A DNA stretch of 64,000 nucleotides from Melioribacter sp. (GTDB lineage: Bacteria; Bacteroidota; Ignavibacteria; Ignavibacteriales; Melioribacteraceae): contig VEPI01000036.1 in NCBI GenBank assembly GCA_012026935.1, positions 1-64,000 of the forward strand. The letters run 5' to 3'. The notes beneath the pieces were generated by a model. The model saw only the letters and a program-made list of their open reading frames with translations, did not search any database and was not told the DNA's origin. The translations under genes and the position numbers were made by a program. The stretch's first letter is position 1. Each line of letters starts with the position of its first letter. Below are positions 42,919 to 51,973 of this stretch, piece by piece.

Positions 42919-43086
42919 TTATTTAGTTTCCTTAAAAACTACATGTTTACGAACTACTGGATCATATTTCTTAAACTCAACCCGATTCGGATGTTCCCTT
43001 TTATTTTTTTTAGTTGAATAACGGTATCCTGTATTAGAAGTACTTTCTAAAACAATAATTTGTCTAACATTTTTTGATTTTGCCAT
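42919..43086 (-). CDS. rpmG: 50S ribosomal protein L33 (missing from supplied ORF track)
   Basis: Translated by eye: [55 protein letters not shown]. Confidence 0.95.
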   Translation of the reverse strand: MAKSKNVRQIIVLESTSNTGYRYSTKKNKREHPNRVEFKKYDPVVRKHVVFKETK

Positions 43087-43135
43087 TTTACCTTTCCTTA
43101 ATAAAAACTATTTTCCGAAGCATTCTTCGGTTTTG

Positions 43136-43208
<73 letters not shown>

Positions 43209-43214
43209 AGTTAG

Positions 43215-43288
43215 AGCGGGAGACGGGACTCGAACCCGCGACCAACAGCTTGGAAGGCTGTGACTCTAGCCAACTGAGTTACTCCCGC
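43215..43288 (-). tRNA. tRNA-Gly(TCC)
   Basis: GCGGGAGTAACTCAGTTGGCTAGAGTCACAGC-CTTCCAA-GCTGTTGGTCGCGGGTTCGAGTCCCGTCTCCCGC. Confidence 0.95.
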
Positions 43289-43312
43289 ATAAAACACAAC
43301 ATAAAGAACTCG

Positions 43313-43396
43313 TGGGCGGCGAGGGATTCGAACCCCCAAAGGCGTATGCCAACGGATTTACAGTCCGCCCCGGCTCTCCAACTCCGGCGTCCGCCC
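43313..43396 (-). tRNA. tRNA-Tyr(GTA), long variable arm
   Basis: GGGCGGACGCCGGAGTTGGAGAGCCGGGGCGGA-CTGTAAA-TCCGTTGGC…GGGGGTTCGAATCCCTCGCCGCCCA. Confidence 0.93.
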
Positions 43397-43497
43397 AGAC
43401 GTATTTCACCCGTTTCTGTAAAAACCGAGCTTCAAATATAGAATGACTTGTATAAAAAAGCAATTAATGTTATGAATAATTCTCTGATTATGAAGGA

Positions 43498-45036
43498 TCA
43501 GTGACCCCATAACTCACGATCTAAACTTCTATACTGAATTGCTTCTGAAATATATTGTGGTAGGATATCTTTGGATTTTTCAAGGTCTGCTATTGTTCGA
43601 CTAACTTTAATAATTCTATCATAAGCACGTGCTGATAAACCAAGTTTTGTCATAGCCATTTTTAAAAGTTCTTCGCTCTTAGAATCCAGTCTACAAAATT
43701 TACGCAATTCTTTGGATGACATATCGGCATTCTTAAAGATGTTTTTCAATCCAATAAATCTTTCATGCTGTACTTCTCTGGCAACCATTACCCTCTTTCT
43801 AATATCTATTGATTTTTCACCCACAGCACTTGAAGAAAGATCTTTGAACTTTACTGCGGGGACTTCAATATGAATATCAATACGATCTAAAAGTGGGCCC
43901 GAAATCTTTGCCATGTATTTTTGAATCTGCATCGTATTACATGTGCAGTCTTTTGTTGGATCAGTAAAGAAACCACATGGGCATGGATTCATTGCAGCAG
44001 CAAGCATAAAGTTTGCAGGAAATTCTAAAGACATTTTTGAACGACTGACTGTTACTTTGTAATCTTCTAATGGTTGCCGTAAAACTTCTAATACATTTTT
44101 TTTGAATTCAGGAAGTTCATCTAAAAATAAAACACCATGATGCGCATACGAGACTTCGCCCGGGCGCGGAATTGTTCCTCCTCCAATAAGTGCTGCATCA
44201 GAGACCGTGTGGTGAGGACTTCTGAATGGCCGTTCAGTAATAAGCGCTTTATCTTTAGCTAATATTCCAGCTACGGAATGAATCTTTGTGGTTTCAAGAG
44301 CTTCTTCAAAATTAAGCGGTGGAAGAATTGAAGGAAATCTTTTTGCCAGCATGGTCTTACCCGAGCCCGGAGGACCAATCATTAAAATGTTATGTCCCCC
44401 TGCAGCAGCTATCTCCAATGCGCGTTTAACATTTTCTTGCCCTTTCACATCAGAAAAATCGAGTGCGTAAGTGTTGACCTGTGCAAACACATCTTCTTTG
44501 TTTGTATGAACGGGAATAAATTTTTCTTCTTCGTTTAGAAATTGAATTACTTCAATAAGATTATGAAGTCCAAAAACTTCAATGCCATCAACAATCGAAG
44601 CTTCCTTTACCGAATCTAACGGTAATATTATTTTTTTTATTTTTCTTTTTCTTGCTTCAACAGTTATTGGAAGTGCACCTTTTATTTTTCGTAATGTACC
44701 GTCTAAAGAAAGTTCTCCCAATAAAATGGTTTCACTTAATAAATCTTGTTTTACAATTTCATTTGAAGAAAGGAGTCCAATTGCAACTGCAAGATCAAAT
44801 GCGCTTCCTTCTTTCTTGATGTCTGCAGGTGCAAGATTAATTGTATGTTTTCTGTGAGGTAATTCTATTTTTGAATTTTTGATTGCTGCTATAACCCGTT
44901 CACGGCTTTCTTTAACAGCATTATCCGGTAAACCTACAATAGTGATGGATGGAATTTGTTTTTCGGAATGAGTTTCTACTTCTACTAAGTAAGCATCTAT
45001 GCCGAAAGTTGCCCCGGAAAAAACTTTGGAAAACAT
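43498..45036 (-). CDS. comM: ComM/YifB family Mg-chelatase-like AAA ATPase
   Basis: GSAFDLAVAIGLL, NILMIGPPGSGKTMLAKRFPSILPPL, RPFRSPHHTVSDAALIGGG, NPCPCGF. Confidence 0.94.
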   Translation of the reverse strand: MFSKVFSGATFGIDAYLVEVETHSEKQIPSITIVGLPDNAVKESRERVIAAIKNSKIELPHRKHTINLAPADIKKEGSAFDLAVAIGLLSSNEIVKQDLLSETILLGELSLDGTLRKIKGALPITVEARKRKIKKIILPLDSVKEASIVDGIEVFGLHNLIEVIQFLNEEEKFIPVHTNKEDVFAQVNTYALDFSDVKGQENVKRALEIAAAGGHNILMIGPPGSGKTMLAKRFPSILPPLNFEEALETTKIHSVAGILAKDKALITERPFRSPHHTVSDAALIGGGTIPRPGEVSYAHHGVLFLDELPEFKKNVLEVLRQPLEDYKVTVSRSKMSLEFPANFMLAAAMNPCPCGFFTDPTKDCTCNTMQIQKYMAKISGPLLDRIDIHIEVPAVKFKDLSSSAVGEKSIDIRKRVMVAREVQHERFIGLKNIFKNADMSSKELRKFCRLDSKSEELLKMAMTKLGLSARAYDRIIKVSRTIADLEKSKDILPQYISEAIQYRSLDRELWGH

Positions 45037-45113
45037 TTATAACCCCCGGATTTATGATCTCAATCTTCAGAAAATACAACTAATAAATGTATTTAATAGA
45101 AAACTAAAAAATT

Positions 45114-45608
45114 TTATTTGAACTTTCTTAAAAATTCCAATCTATCTTTCAAATTTTCGACAGGTATTAAAAGTTTGTCTTTGCCAAAAATTGCATCATT
45201 TCTGTTTTTAAAAACCAATTCATATTCTTTGCTCATAACAATTGCTTCCTCGGGACAAACTTCTTCGCAGAAACCGCAGAAGATACAACGCAGCATATTG
45301 ATCTCAAATTTTACCGGATATCTTTCTTTTTCCAATTCGGTTTCAGAAGCTTGAACTTCAATCGCAAGAGCAGGGCAAACCCGTGAACACAAACCGCATG
45401 CAACACAACGTTCAACCCCATTATTCTCTTGAACGAGAACGGGGCGTCCTCTATATGAAGCGGGTGGTTCAAATTTTACTTCAGGATATTGCAGCGTTAC
45501 ATTTGGTCGGAACATATTTTTAAGAGTTAATGCCATTCCTTTTGCAATTTCCGGAATGTATAATTTCCCAAAAATGTTTAAATCTTTTTCTCTTTTTTGT
45601 CCAGACAT
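45114..45608 (-). CDS. nuoI: NADH-quinone oxidoreductase subunit I
   Basis: Two 4Fe-4S motifs: [12 protein letters not shown] and [12 protein letters not shown]. Confidence 0.93.
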   Translation of the reverse strand: MSGQKREKDLNIFGKLYIPEIAKGMALTLKNMFRPNVTLQYPEVKFEPPASYRGRPVLVQENNGVERCVACGLCSRVCPALAIEVQASETELEKERYPVKFEINMLRCIFCGFCEEVCPEEAIVMSKEYELVFKNRNDAIFGKDKLLIPVENLKDRLEFLRKFK

Positions 45609-45627
45609 CTTTTTCCTTTAAAACTTT

Positions 45628-46659
45628 TTATAGATTAAATAGCATTATCAATACGGCCACCCAAATTAAATTTGCAAGTGCTAACGGAAACATAACCTTC
45701 CAGCCAAGACTCATTAATTGATCATACCTAAACCGTGGTATTGACCACCGTACCCAAATAAAGAAAAACAATAACGCACCCATCTTAACTAAAAATGCTG
45801 CAACTTGAATTAACGTTGTTAATGTTGTACTCAATCCAAGTTTATCAATATAAGGAACTTGCCAGCCGCCAAGATATAAAGTAGTAATCATACCGCACGC
45901 AATTATCATATTTGCATACTCTGCTAAAAAAAATCCGGCAAATTTAAATGAACTGTATTCGGTATGATATCCTCCGACTAATTCAGGTTCTGCTTCTGGT
46001 AGATCGAAAGGTAATCTATTTGTTTCTGCAAATGCAGAGACTACAAATGTTATAAATCCTATTGGTTGAATAACTGCGTTCCACATCCAACCGTATTGTG
46101 ATGCAACAATTTTCATCGGGCTTAAGGATTGCGACATTAATAAAACCCCGGCAATTGAAAATCCCATTGATACTTCATATGAAATCATTTGAGCAGAAGA
46201 ACGAATTCCGCCAAGCAAAGAATATTTACTTCCTGAGGACCAGCCGGCAAATGTAATTCCATAAACACCCAGAGATGTTAAAGCGAAAACATATAGCACA
46301 CCGATATTTACATCAGCAACTACTAAATTAATTTTATATCCGAAAATATCTATTGGCGGTCCAATCGGAATAACAGCATAAGTCGCGAACGAAACAAAAA
46401 GTGCAATGAACGGTGCAAGTGTGTGCAGCGGTTTGTTGGCAGCATCCGGAACAATATCTTCTTTAAGAAGAAGTTTAAATACATCTGCAAAAGGTTGAAG
46501 CAATCCTAACCAGCCTACCCTGTTTGGTCCAACTCTATTTTGAACCCATGCACTGATCTTTCGTTCAAAGTAAACCATGTATGCAACTGATAACAGTAAT
46601 AGTACTACAATGATCAAAATCTTGATCAGCGAAATAATTATAATTTCCCAAATGTTCAT
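45628..46659 (-). CDS. nuoH: NADH-quinone oxidoreductase subunit H
   Basis: YFERKISAWVQNRVGPNRVGWLGLLQPFADVFKLLLKED, ETNRLPFDLPEAEPELVGGYHTEYS. Confidence 0.97.
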   Translation of the reverse strand: MNIWEIIIISLIKILIIVVLLLLSVAYMVYFERKISAWVQNRVGPNRVGWLGLLQPFADVFKLLLKEDIVPDAANKPLHTLAPFIALFVSFATYAVIPIGPPIDIFGYKINLVVADVNIGVLYVFALTSLGVYGITFAGWSSGSKYSLLGGIRSSAQMISYEVSMGFSIAGVLLMSQSLSPMKIVASQYGWMWNAVIQPIGFITFVVSAFAETNRLPFDLPEAEPELVGGYHTEYSSFKFAGFFLAEYANMIIACGMITTLYLGGWQVPYIDKLGLSTTLTTLIQVAAFLVKMGALLFFFIWVRWSIPRFRYDQLMSLGWKVMFPLALANLIWVAVLIMLFNL

Positions 46660-46674
46660 TAAACCAAACTCCGT

Positions 46675-48366
46675 TTATGCATTTGCTGTTTGTTTGATTT
46701 TTAATTGTGCGCCGTGTTTTCCAACTACATCGTAATCCAATCCTTTGAAAGCAGAATTTGAATTTGACATTTCAGCAAAAACTTCTTCAGCCATATTAAA
46801 TTTCATTTTAAAACCAAGAAGTTGAGACAGAGCTACAAAAATTTTCCAGCTTGGCTTAGAATCAAATTTATGTCCTTGCATCCAACGGTCGAATCCCGTT
46901 CCAAATTTATCCCAGCGGCTCATTTCCATTCCGTCTAATGCACGATCCATTTCTTCAGTTGCAACAGCGGGACGAATTCTCTGAACTCTTCCCTGAAAGT
47001 TTACAAATGTACCATTCTTTTCCGCAAACGTTGATGCCGGAAAAACTATATCAGCCAACGCTGTTGTTTTATTTTCATTTGACGCATGTACAATTAATAG
47101 ATCAAGATTTCCGATTGCCGATTGCCATTCCTTATCTAATGAAATTACATCTTCTTCCATTACATACAGTGCTTTTATTTTCCCTTCTTTAATTCCTTTT
47201 AAAATTGCTGAGAAATTCATTCCACTTGCAACTGGTCTGACTCCAACTAATTCTGCACCGAGTGAATTCGGAGTTTTATCTTCACGAATTAAAATATCAT
47301 CTTGATCACCCGGAATAATATGATCAGCAAAATCAATATTTGTAACACCAAGCGATTTAGCAAATTTTGCTAACACATAATTGTCTTCGCAAGTTGCGTA
47401 AGCCGAACCTATGAATGCAATTTCACTGCTTTTATAATCTTTCAAACTTTTTGCGGTAACATTTAATGCCTCACCCCAAGAAACTTTTTGAAGTTGTCCT
47501 TCTCTGCGAATGTATGTTCCGTCAATTCGATCACCGGCGTTTACATTTTTAAATGTTTCAAGTCTTCCTCTATCACACATCCAATAACTGTTAACATCTT
47601 CGTTATGTCTTGGTGTTAATCTTAAGATCTCGTTATTTCGAACCCAAACTTCCGTATTGCATCCGCGCGAACAACCTACACAAATAGAATCTGTCTTAGA
47701 CATTTCCCATACGCGGGATTTAAATCTAAAATCTTGATTTGTAAGCGCACCTACCGGACAAATATCAGTAGTATTTAAAGTGTAAGGATTATCAAACGAT
47801 TCACCCGGAAAAGTAGTGATTGTTACTTTGTCTCCCCGCTGAACAAATGTAAGCTGATTCTTCTTTGCAATCTCATCTGAAAATCTAATACATCTTGAAC
47901 ATGAGATACATCGTTCACCATCAAATTTAATGTGAGGTCCGAGTTGAACACGTTTTTCTTTTCTAACTTTTATTTCTTCGAATCTACTTTCACCCTTTCC
48001 GTTGACGTACGCATATTCTTGAAGTTTACATTCACCGGCTTCATCACAGATCGGGCAATCAAGAGGATGATTGATAAGAATGAATTCCATTACTGCATTT
48101 CTTGCTTCAACTGTTTTCTGTGAATGTGTATGAACAACCATTCCTTCAGTTGCGTATGTTGAACACGAAATTGCAAGCTTCGGCATCTTTTCAATTTCTA
48201 CTAAACAAACTCTGCAATTACCGGAAATTGATAAACTCGGATGCCAGCAAAAATGTGGAATTTCAATTCCGGCAAAACGAGCGGCCTCAATTATAGTTTG
48301 TCCCTGTTTAAATTCTATCTGTTTTCCGTCAACAGTTAATGTTGGCATATTACTTTCCTTATGCAA
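46675..48366 (-). CDS. nuoG: NADH-quinone oxidoreductase subunit G (start probably MPTLTVDG at 48348)
   Basis: 2Fe-2S motif CRVCLVEIE, CPICDEAGECKLQ, CISCSRCIRF, CVGCSRGCNTEV. Confidence 0.93.
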   Translation of the reverse strand: MHKESNMPTLTVDGKQIEFKQGQTIIEAARFAGIEIPHFCWHPSLSISGNCRVCLVEIEKMPKLAISCSTYATEGMVVHTHSQKTVEARNAVMEFILINHPLDCPICDEAGECKLQEYAYVNGKGESRFEEIKVRKEKRVQLGPHIKFDGERCISCSRCIRFSDEIAKKNQLTFVQRGDKVTITTFPGESFDNPYTLNTTDICPVGALTNQDFRFKSRVWEMSKTDSICVGCSRGCNTEVWVRNNEILRLTPRHNEDVNSYWMCDRGRLETFKNVNAGDRIDGTYIRREGQLQKVSWGEALNVTAKSLKDYKSSEIAFIGSAYATCEDNYVLAKFAKSLGVTNIDFADHIIPGDQDDILIREDKTPNSLGAELVGVRPVASGMNFSAILKGIKEGKIKALYVMEEDVISLDKEWQSAIGNLDLLIVHASNENKTTALADIVFPASTFAEKNGTFVNFQGRVQRIRPAVATEEMDRALDGMEMSRWDKFGTGFDRWMQGHKFDSKPSWKIFVALSQLLGFKMKFNMAEEVFAEMSNSNSAFKGLDYDVVGKHGAQLKIKQTANA

Positions 48367-49609
48367 CTTTATGAAGCAATGGGTTTTTCGAAGACAAAAT
48401 TACTCTTGTTAGGGTACCATTTTCAAATATTTCGTTGGATAAATTCCGAATATCTTTTGACGTTACAGCCTGGATATGTTTAACTGTTTCTTCAACTGAT
48501 TTAATTTTATTAAAGTAAATCATTGATTGGGCTATTCTTAACATTCTATTAGTAGTGCTTTCCAAACTCATCAGCATATTACCAATTAAATATTCTTTCG
48601 CTCTATCTAATTCTATAAGCCCGACTTTTTTCTTCTTGATATTTTCAATCTCTTCATAGATTAACTCTTGTGCTTTATTAACCGATTTATCATTAGTAGA
48701 AAGATAAATGCCGAATGTAGAGATATCGAAAAAAGAATTGAGGAATGAATTTATTTGATAAGCAATTCCGTTTTCTTCTCTTACTTTTTGAAAAAGACGC
48801 GAGCTGCTTCCTTCTCCTAAAATATGCGAGAGCACACTTACTTTAACACGGCTCTTTTCTTTGTGTCCGTATGTTGATCTTCCTAAAATATAGTGAACTT
48901 GCTGAGTCTCTTTAGAAACATGAAGATCGCTGGTTGTATTTATAATTAATCCCCGTTTATTATCATTTGCTGCTTTGAGATTTTTAGAAATATATTTCTT
49001 TGCAAACTTGATCAAATCTTTATGCTCAATATTTCCCGAAGCAACAATGTAGAAATGATCACGGGTATAATTTTCATTTACATATTTAAATAAATCCTTT
49101 TGTTTGAAGCTGCGCAGATTTTTTTCCGTTCCGATTATCGGCATACCCAAAGAATTGCCGTGAAAAATATTACTTTCAAATTTATCAAAGATCAATTCAT
49201 CGGGAGAGTCTTCTATATCATATAGTTCATCAATAACTACAGCAGATTCTTTTTCTATTTCTTTGGGATCGAAAATTGAATTCTGAACCATGTCGGCAAG
49301 TACTTCAAAAGTTTTTTCAACGTGATCGGTTAATCCTCTACCGTAAAAACATGTATGTTCTTTTGATGTGAACGCATTTAAATAACCGCCGAGAGATTCT
49401 ATATCTTCCGCAATTTTTTTCGCTGACCGCTTTTTAGTCCCTTTGAAAAACATGTGCTCAAGAAAATGACTTATGCCGCTGTTCTCTTCCGTTTCATCAC
49501 GCGAGCCAACATTAAACCAAAATCCTAGAGAAAATGATTTAACATAATTTATTTTTTCTGAAATGACTTTTATTCCGTTAGACAGTTCGGTTACATTTAT
49601 ATTTTTCAA
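48359..49609 (-). CDS. M16 family zinc peptidase
   Basis: Inverted zinc motif HFLEH (SHFLEHMFFKGTKKRSAKKIAEDIESLGGYLNAFTS). Confidence 0.93.
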   Translation of the reverse strand: MKNINVTELSNGIKVISEKINYVKSFSLGFWFNVGSRDETEENSGISHFLEHMFFKGTKKRSAKKIAEDIESLGGYLNAFTSKEHTCFYGRGLTDHVEKTFEVLADMVQNSIFDPKEIEKESAVVIDELYDIEDSPDELIFDKFESNIFHGNSLGMPIIGTEKNLRSFKQKDLFKYVNENYTRDHFYIVASGNIEHKDLIKFAKKYISKNLKAANDNKRGLIINTTSDLHVSKETQQVHYILGRSTYGHKEKSRVKVSVLSHILGEGSSSRLFQKVREENGIAYQINSFLNSFFDISTFGIYLSTNDKSVNKAQELIYEEIENIKKKKVGLIELDRAKEYLIGNMLMSLESTTNRMLRIAQSMIYFNKIKSVEETVKHIQAVTSKDIRNLSNEIFENGTLTRVILSSKNPLLHKVA

Positions 49610-49643
49610 TTAGGATATATATTATAGTTAAGAAAATGTGGAG

Positions 49644-49674
49644 CAAATATAGAGAAGGTTGGTTTGGTTATCAA
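49644..49674 (-). promoter_or_regulatory. putative Bacteroidota-type promoter for M16 peptidase/nuo genes (TTG-N20-TATATTTG)
   Basis: Minus strand TTGATAACCAAACCAACCTTCTCTATATTTG. Confidence 0.6.
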
Positions 49675-49739
49675 ATTACACTTTGGTCTTTTAATGATTC
49701 GTTAATTCATTTTTTCATATCTATTTCTTTTACTGGTTA

Positions 49740-49771
49740 TTGACACTTTGCTTATTTTGTTTTTATCTTTG
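49740..49771 (+). promoter_or_regulatory. putative trp promoter (TTGACA … TATCTTTG; TTG-N21-TAnnTTTG)
   Basis: TTGACACTTTGCTTATTTTGTTTTTATCTTTG immediately 5' of the leader ORF. Confidence 0.65.
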
Positions 49772-49778
49772 CGCCACA

Positions 49779-49868
49779 ATGAAAACAATGATTAATACAT
49801 ATAACGCACTTGTCAGCAAAAATTGGCTCTGGTGGTGGCATAATTCAATAATGGAAAAATCAGTGTAA
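49779..49868 (+). CDS. trpL: trp operon leader (attenuator) peptide, 29 aa (not in ORF track)
   Basis: MKTMINTYNALVSKNWLWWWHNSIMEKSV*; four Trp codons in five; followed by terminator and trpE. Confidence 0.88.
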   Translation: MKTMINTYNALVSKNWLWWWHNSIMEKSV

Positions 49869-49895
49869 CTACCTAAGCATATAATTTAAATTTGA

Positions 49896-49929
49896 AACCC
49901 TTCTTAGTAAACACTGAGAAGGGTTTTTT
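49896..49929 (+). terminator. trp attenuator terminator hairpin
   Basis: AACCCTTCTTAG-TAAACA-CTGAGAAGGGTTTTTT: 12-bp stem (one T-G), T-run, ends 18 nt before trpE ATG. Confidence 0.92.
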
Positions 49930-49947
49930 GTTTTTAAAGGATAATTT

Positions 49948-51426
49948 ATGGAATACAATTTATTTACAAAGTATGCTGCTGAATACAATATTGTCCCGGT
50001 TTATAAAATCATTTCAGCGGATTTACTTACACCTGTAGCTGCTTACTTAAATATCCGCGAGGGTAATTCTACTTCCTTTCTTCTTGAATCTGTTGAAGGA
50101 ATAGGAAGATTAGCGCGCTATTCATTTATTGGATTGAATCCATCAACAATAATTTCCAATTATGGAAATGAACTCATTCTTAAAGCAAAAGATGGAACTG
50201 AAAAAAGAAATTGTAACTTATTCGATTATCTAAAAGAACGGATAAATAATTTCAGCCACCCGGCAATTGAACAGCTTCCCTATTTCACAGGCGGAATTGT
50301 CGGATACATCGGTTTCGAAAATATTTCACTTATTGAAGATGTTATTGAATTCACCGGCAAAAATAATCTTGACGTTCCCGATTCCATACTTGGTTTGTAT
50401 GAAACCATAATTGTATTCGATCATTTCAAACACCAAATTATTTTGATCACAAATGTTAATACAACTGAGAAGAACAATCTTCAGAAAAAATATGATTCCG
50501 CAGTTGAACAACTTGAGAAGCTGCGGAACAAACTTTCTAAAACAAATTCTTACAAATCTGATTTTAAGTCATTCCCAAGCACAATCTCCGAAAAAGAAGA
50601 AAAAGATTTCTGCGGACTGATAGAAAAAAGTAAGCAGAATATTTTGCAAGGAGATGTATTTCAAATTGTTCTCTCAAAAAAATTTCAAGCAGATTATGAA
50701 GGTGATTCATTTAACGTATACCGCGCATTACGGATGATAAATCCTTCGCCTTATATGTATTTCATGGAATTTGAAAACGATTTAAAAATAATCGGAACAT
50801 CTCCGGAAGATTTGTTAAAAGTTAAAAATAGAAGAGCGGAAATTCTTCCAATAGCAGGGACAAGGCGGCGTGGTAAAAACGAAGAGGAAGATTCTTTATT
50901 AGAAAAAGATTTGATGAACGATCCGAAAGAGATTGCAGAGCATGTAATGCTTGTTGATCTCGCTCGAAATGATTTAGGAAGAGTTTGCGAGTTTGATTCA
51001 ATACATCTTTCGGAAAAAATGAGAGTTAATAGATTTTCACACGTTATGCATATTGTTTCAAGAGTTGAAGGAATGCTACGCGATGATAAAGATTGTATTG
51101 ATGCACTCAAAGCATCTTTCCCGGCGGGCACAGTTACCGGCGCTCCAAAGATCAGAGCAATTCAGCTTATCAACAAATACGAAAATTTACGGAGAGGGAT
51201 TTACGCCGGTGCGGTCGGTTACATTGATTTCAGCGGCAATCTTGATATGTGCATTGCAATCCGCACGTTGTTTGCAAAAGAAAATAAAATTTATTGGCAA
51301 GCAGGTGCCGGCATTGTTGCTGACAGCAAACCGGAATTGGAGTTAAAAGAAATAAAAAATAAATCGGCTGTTTTATTAAGTGCATTAAAATGCGCAGAGG
51401 TGATAGATGAAAATCTTAGTAATTGA
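49948..51426 (+). CDS. trpE: anthranilate synthase component I
   Basis: SFLLESVEGIGRLARYSFIG, GDVFQIVLSKKF, PIAGTRRRG, FPAGTVTGAPKIRA. Confidence 0.97.
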   Translation: MEYNLFTKYAAEYNIVPVYKIISADLLTPVAAYLNIREGNSTSFLLESVEGIGRLARYSFIGLNPSTIISNYGNELILKAKDGTEKRNCNLFDYLKERINNFSHPAIEQLPYFTGGIVGYIGFENISLIEDVIEFTGKNNLDVPDSILGLYETIIVFDHFKHQIILITNVNTTEKNNLQKKYDSAVEQLEKLRNKLSKTNSYKSDFKSFPSTISEKEEKDFCGLIEKSKQNILQGDVFQIVLSKKFQADYEGDSFNVYRALRMINPSPYMYFMEFENDLKIIGTSPEDLLKVKNRRAEILPIAGTRRRGKNEEEDSLLEKDLMNDPKEIAEHVMLVDLARNDLGRVCEFDSIHLSEKMRVNRFSHVMHIVSRVEGMLRDDKDCIDALKASFPAGTVTGAPKIRAIQLINKYENLRRGIYAGAVGYIDFSGNLDMCIAIRTLFAKENKIYWQAGAGIVADSKPELELKEIKNKSAVLLSALKCAEVIDENLSN

Positions 51427-51973
51427 TAATTATGATTCATTTACTTTCAATCTGGTACAGTTGGTCGGACACTTCACAAAAGAAATAATTGTGAAGCGGA
51501 ACGACAAAACTTCGCTTGATGAAATAAATGACCTGCATCCGGATAAAATTATTATTTCTCCGGGGCCCGGCACTCCAAAAGAATCCGGCTTATCTCTCGA
51601 AGTAATAAAACAGATCGGGCAAAAAATACCGGTGCTTGGGGTTTGTCTCGGTCATCAAGGAATTGGTTATGTGTTCGGAGGGAAAATAATTAAAGCACCA
51701 ATTCTTATGCACGGAAAAGCTTCTAGAATTTCACACGATGGAAAAAAGATTTACTCAAACATTCCGCAAAATTTTGAAGCCGGACGTTATCATTCTTTGA
51801 TTATTGATAGAAATACTCTACCGGAAGTTTTAGAAATAACCTCACACTCGGAAGAAGAAATTATTATGGGCGTTCGTCATAAAAATTATCCGGTTGAAGG
51901 AATACAATTCCACCCGGAATCTATTTTAACAAATGTTGGTCATCAATTAATAAAAAACTGGTTGACATTATGA
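51407..51973 (+). CDS. trpG: anthranilate synthase component II (glutamine amidotransferase)
   Basis: VLGVCLGHQGIGYVFGG, SPGPGTPKESG, EGIQFHPESILT. Confidence 0.97.
   Translation: MKILVIDNYDSFTFNLVQLVGHFTKEIIVKRNDKTSLDEINDLHPDKIIISPGPGTPKESGLSLEVIKQIGQKIPVLGVCLGHQGIGYVFGGKIIKAPILMHGKASRISHDGKKIYSNIPQNFEAGRYHSLIIDRNTLPEVLEITSHSEEEIIMGVRHKNYPVEGIQFHPESILTNVGHQLIKNWLTL

Noticed and set aside
43250-43463. Plus- and minus-strand ORFs across the tRNA-Gly/tRNA-Tyr region
   Set aside because: They run through tRNA genes; translations are tRNA artefacts.
47932-48296. Two plus-strand ORFs antisense to nuoG
   Set aside because: Antisense to conserved Fe-S cluster-coding sequence; Phe/Leu-rich shadow ORFs.
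50751-51131. 126 aa minus-strand ORF inside trpE
   Set aside because: Fully antisense to conserved trpE catalytic region; no own context.
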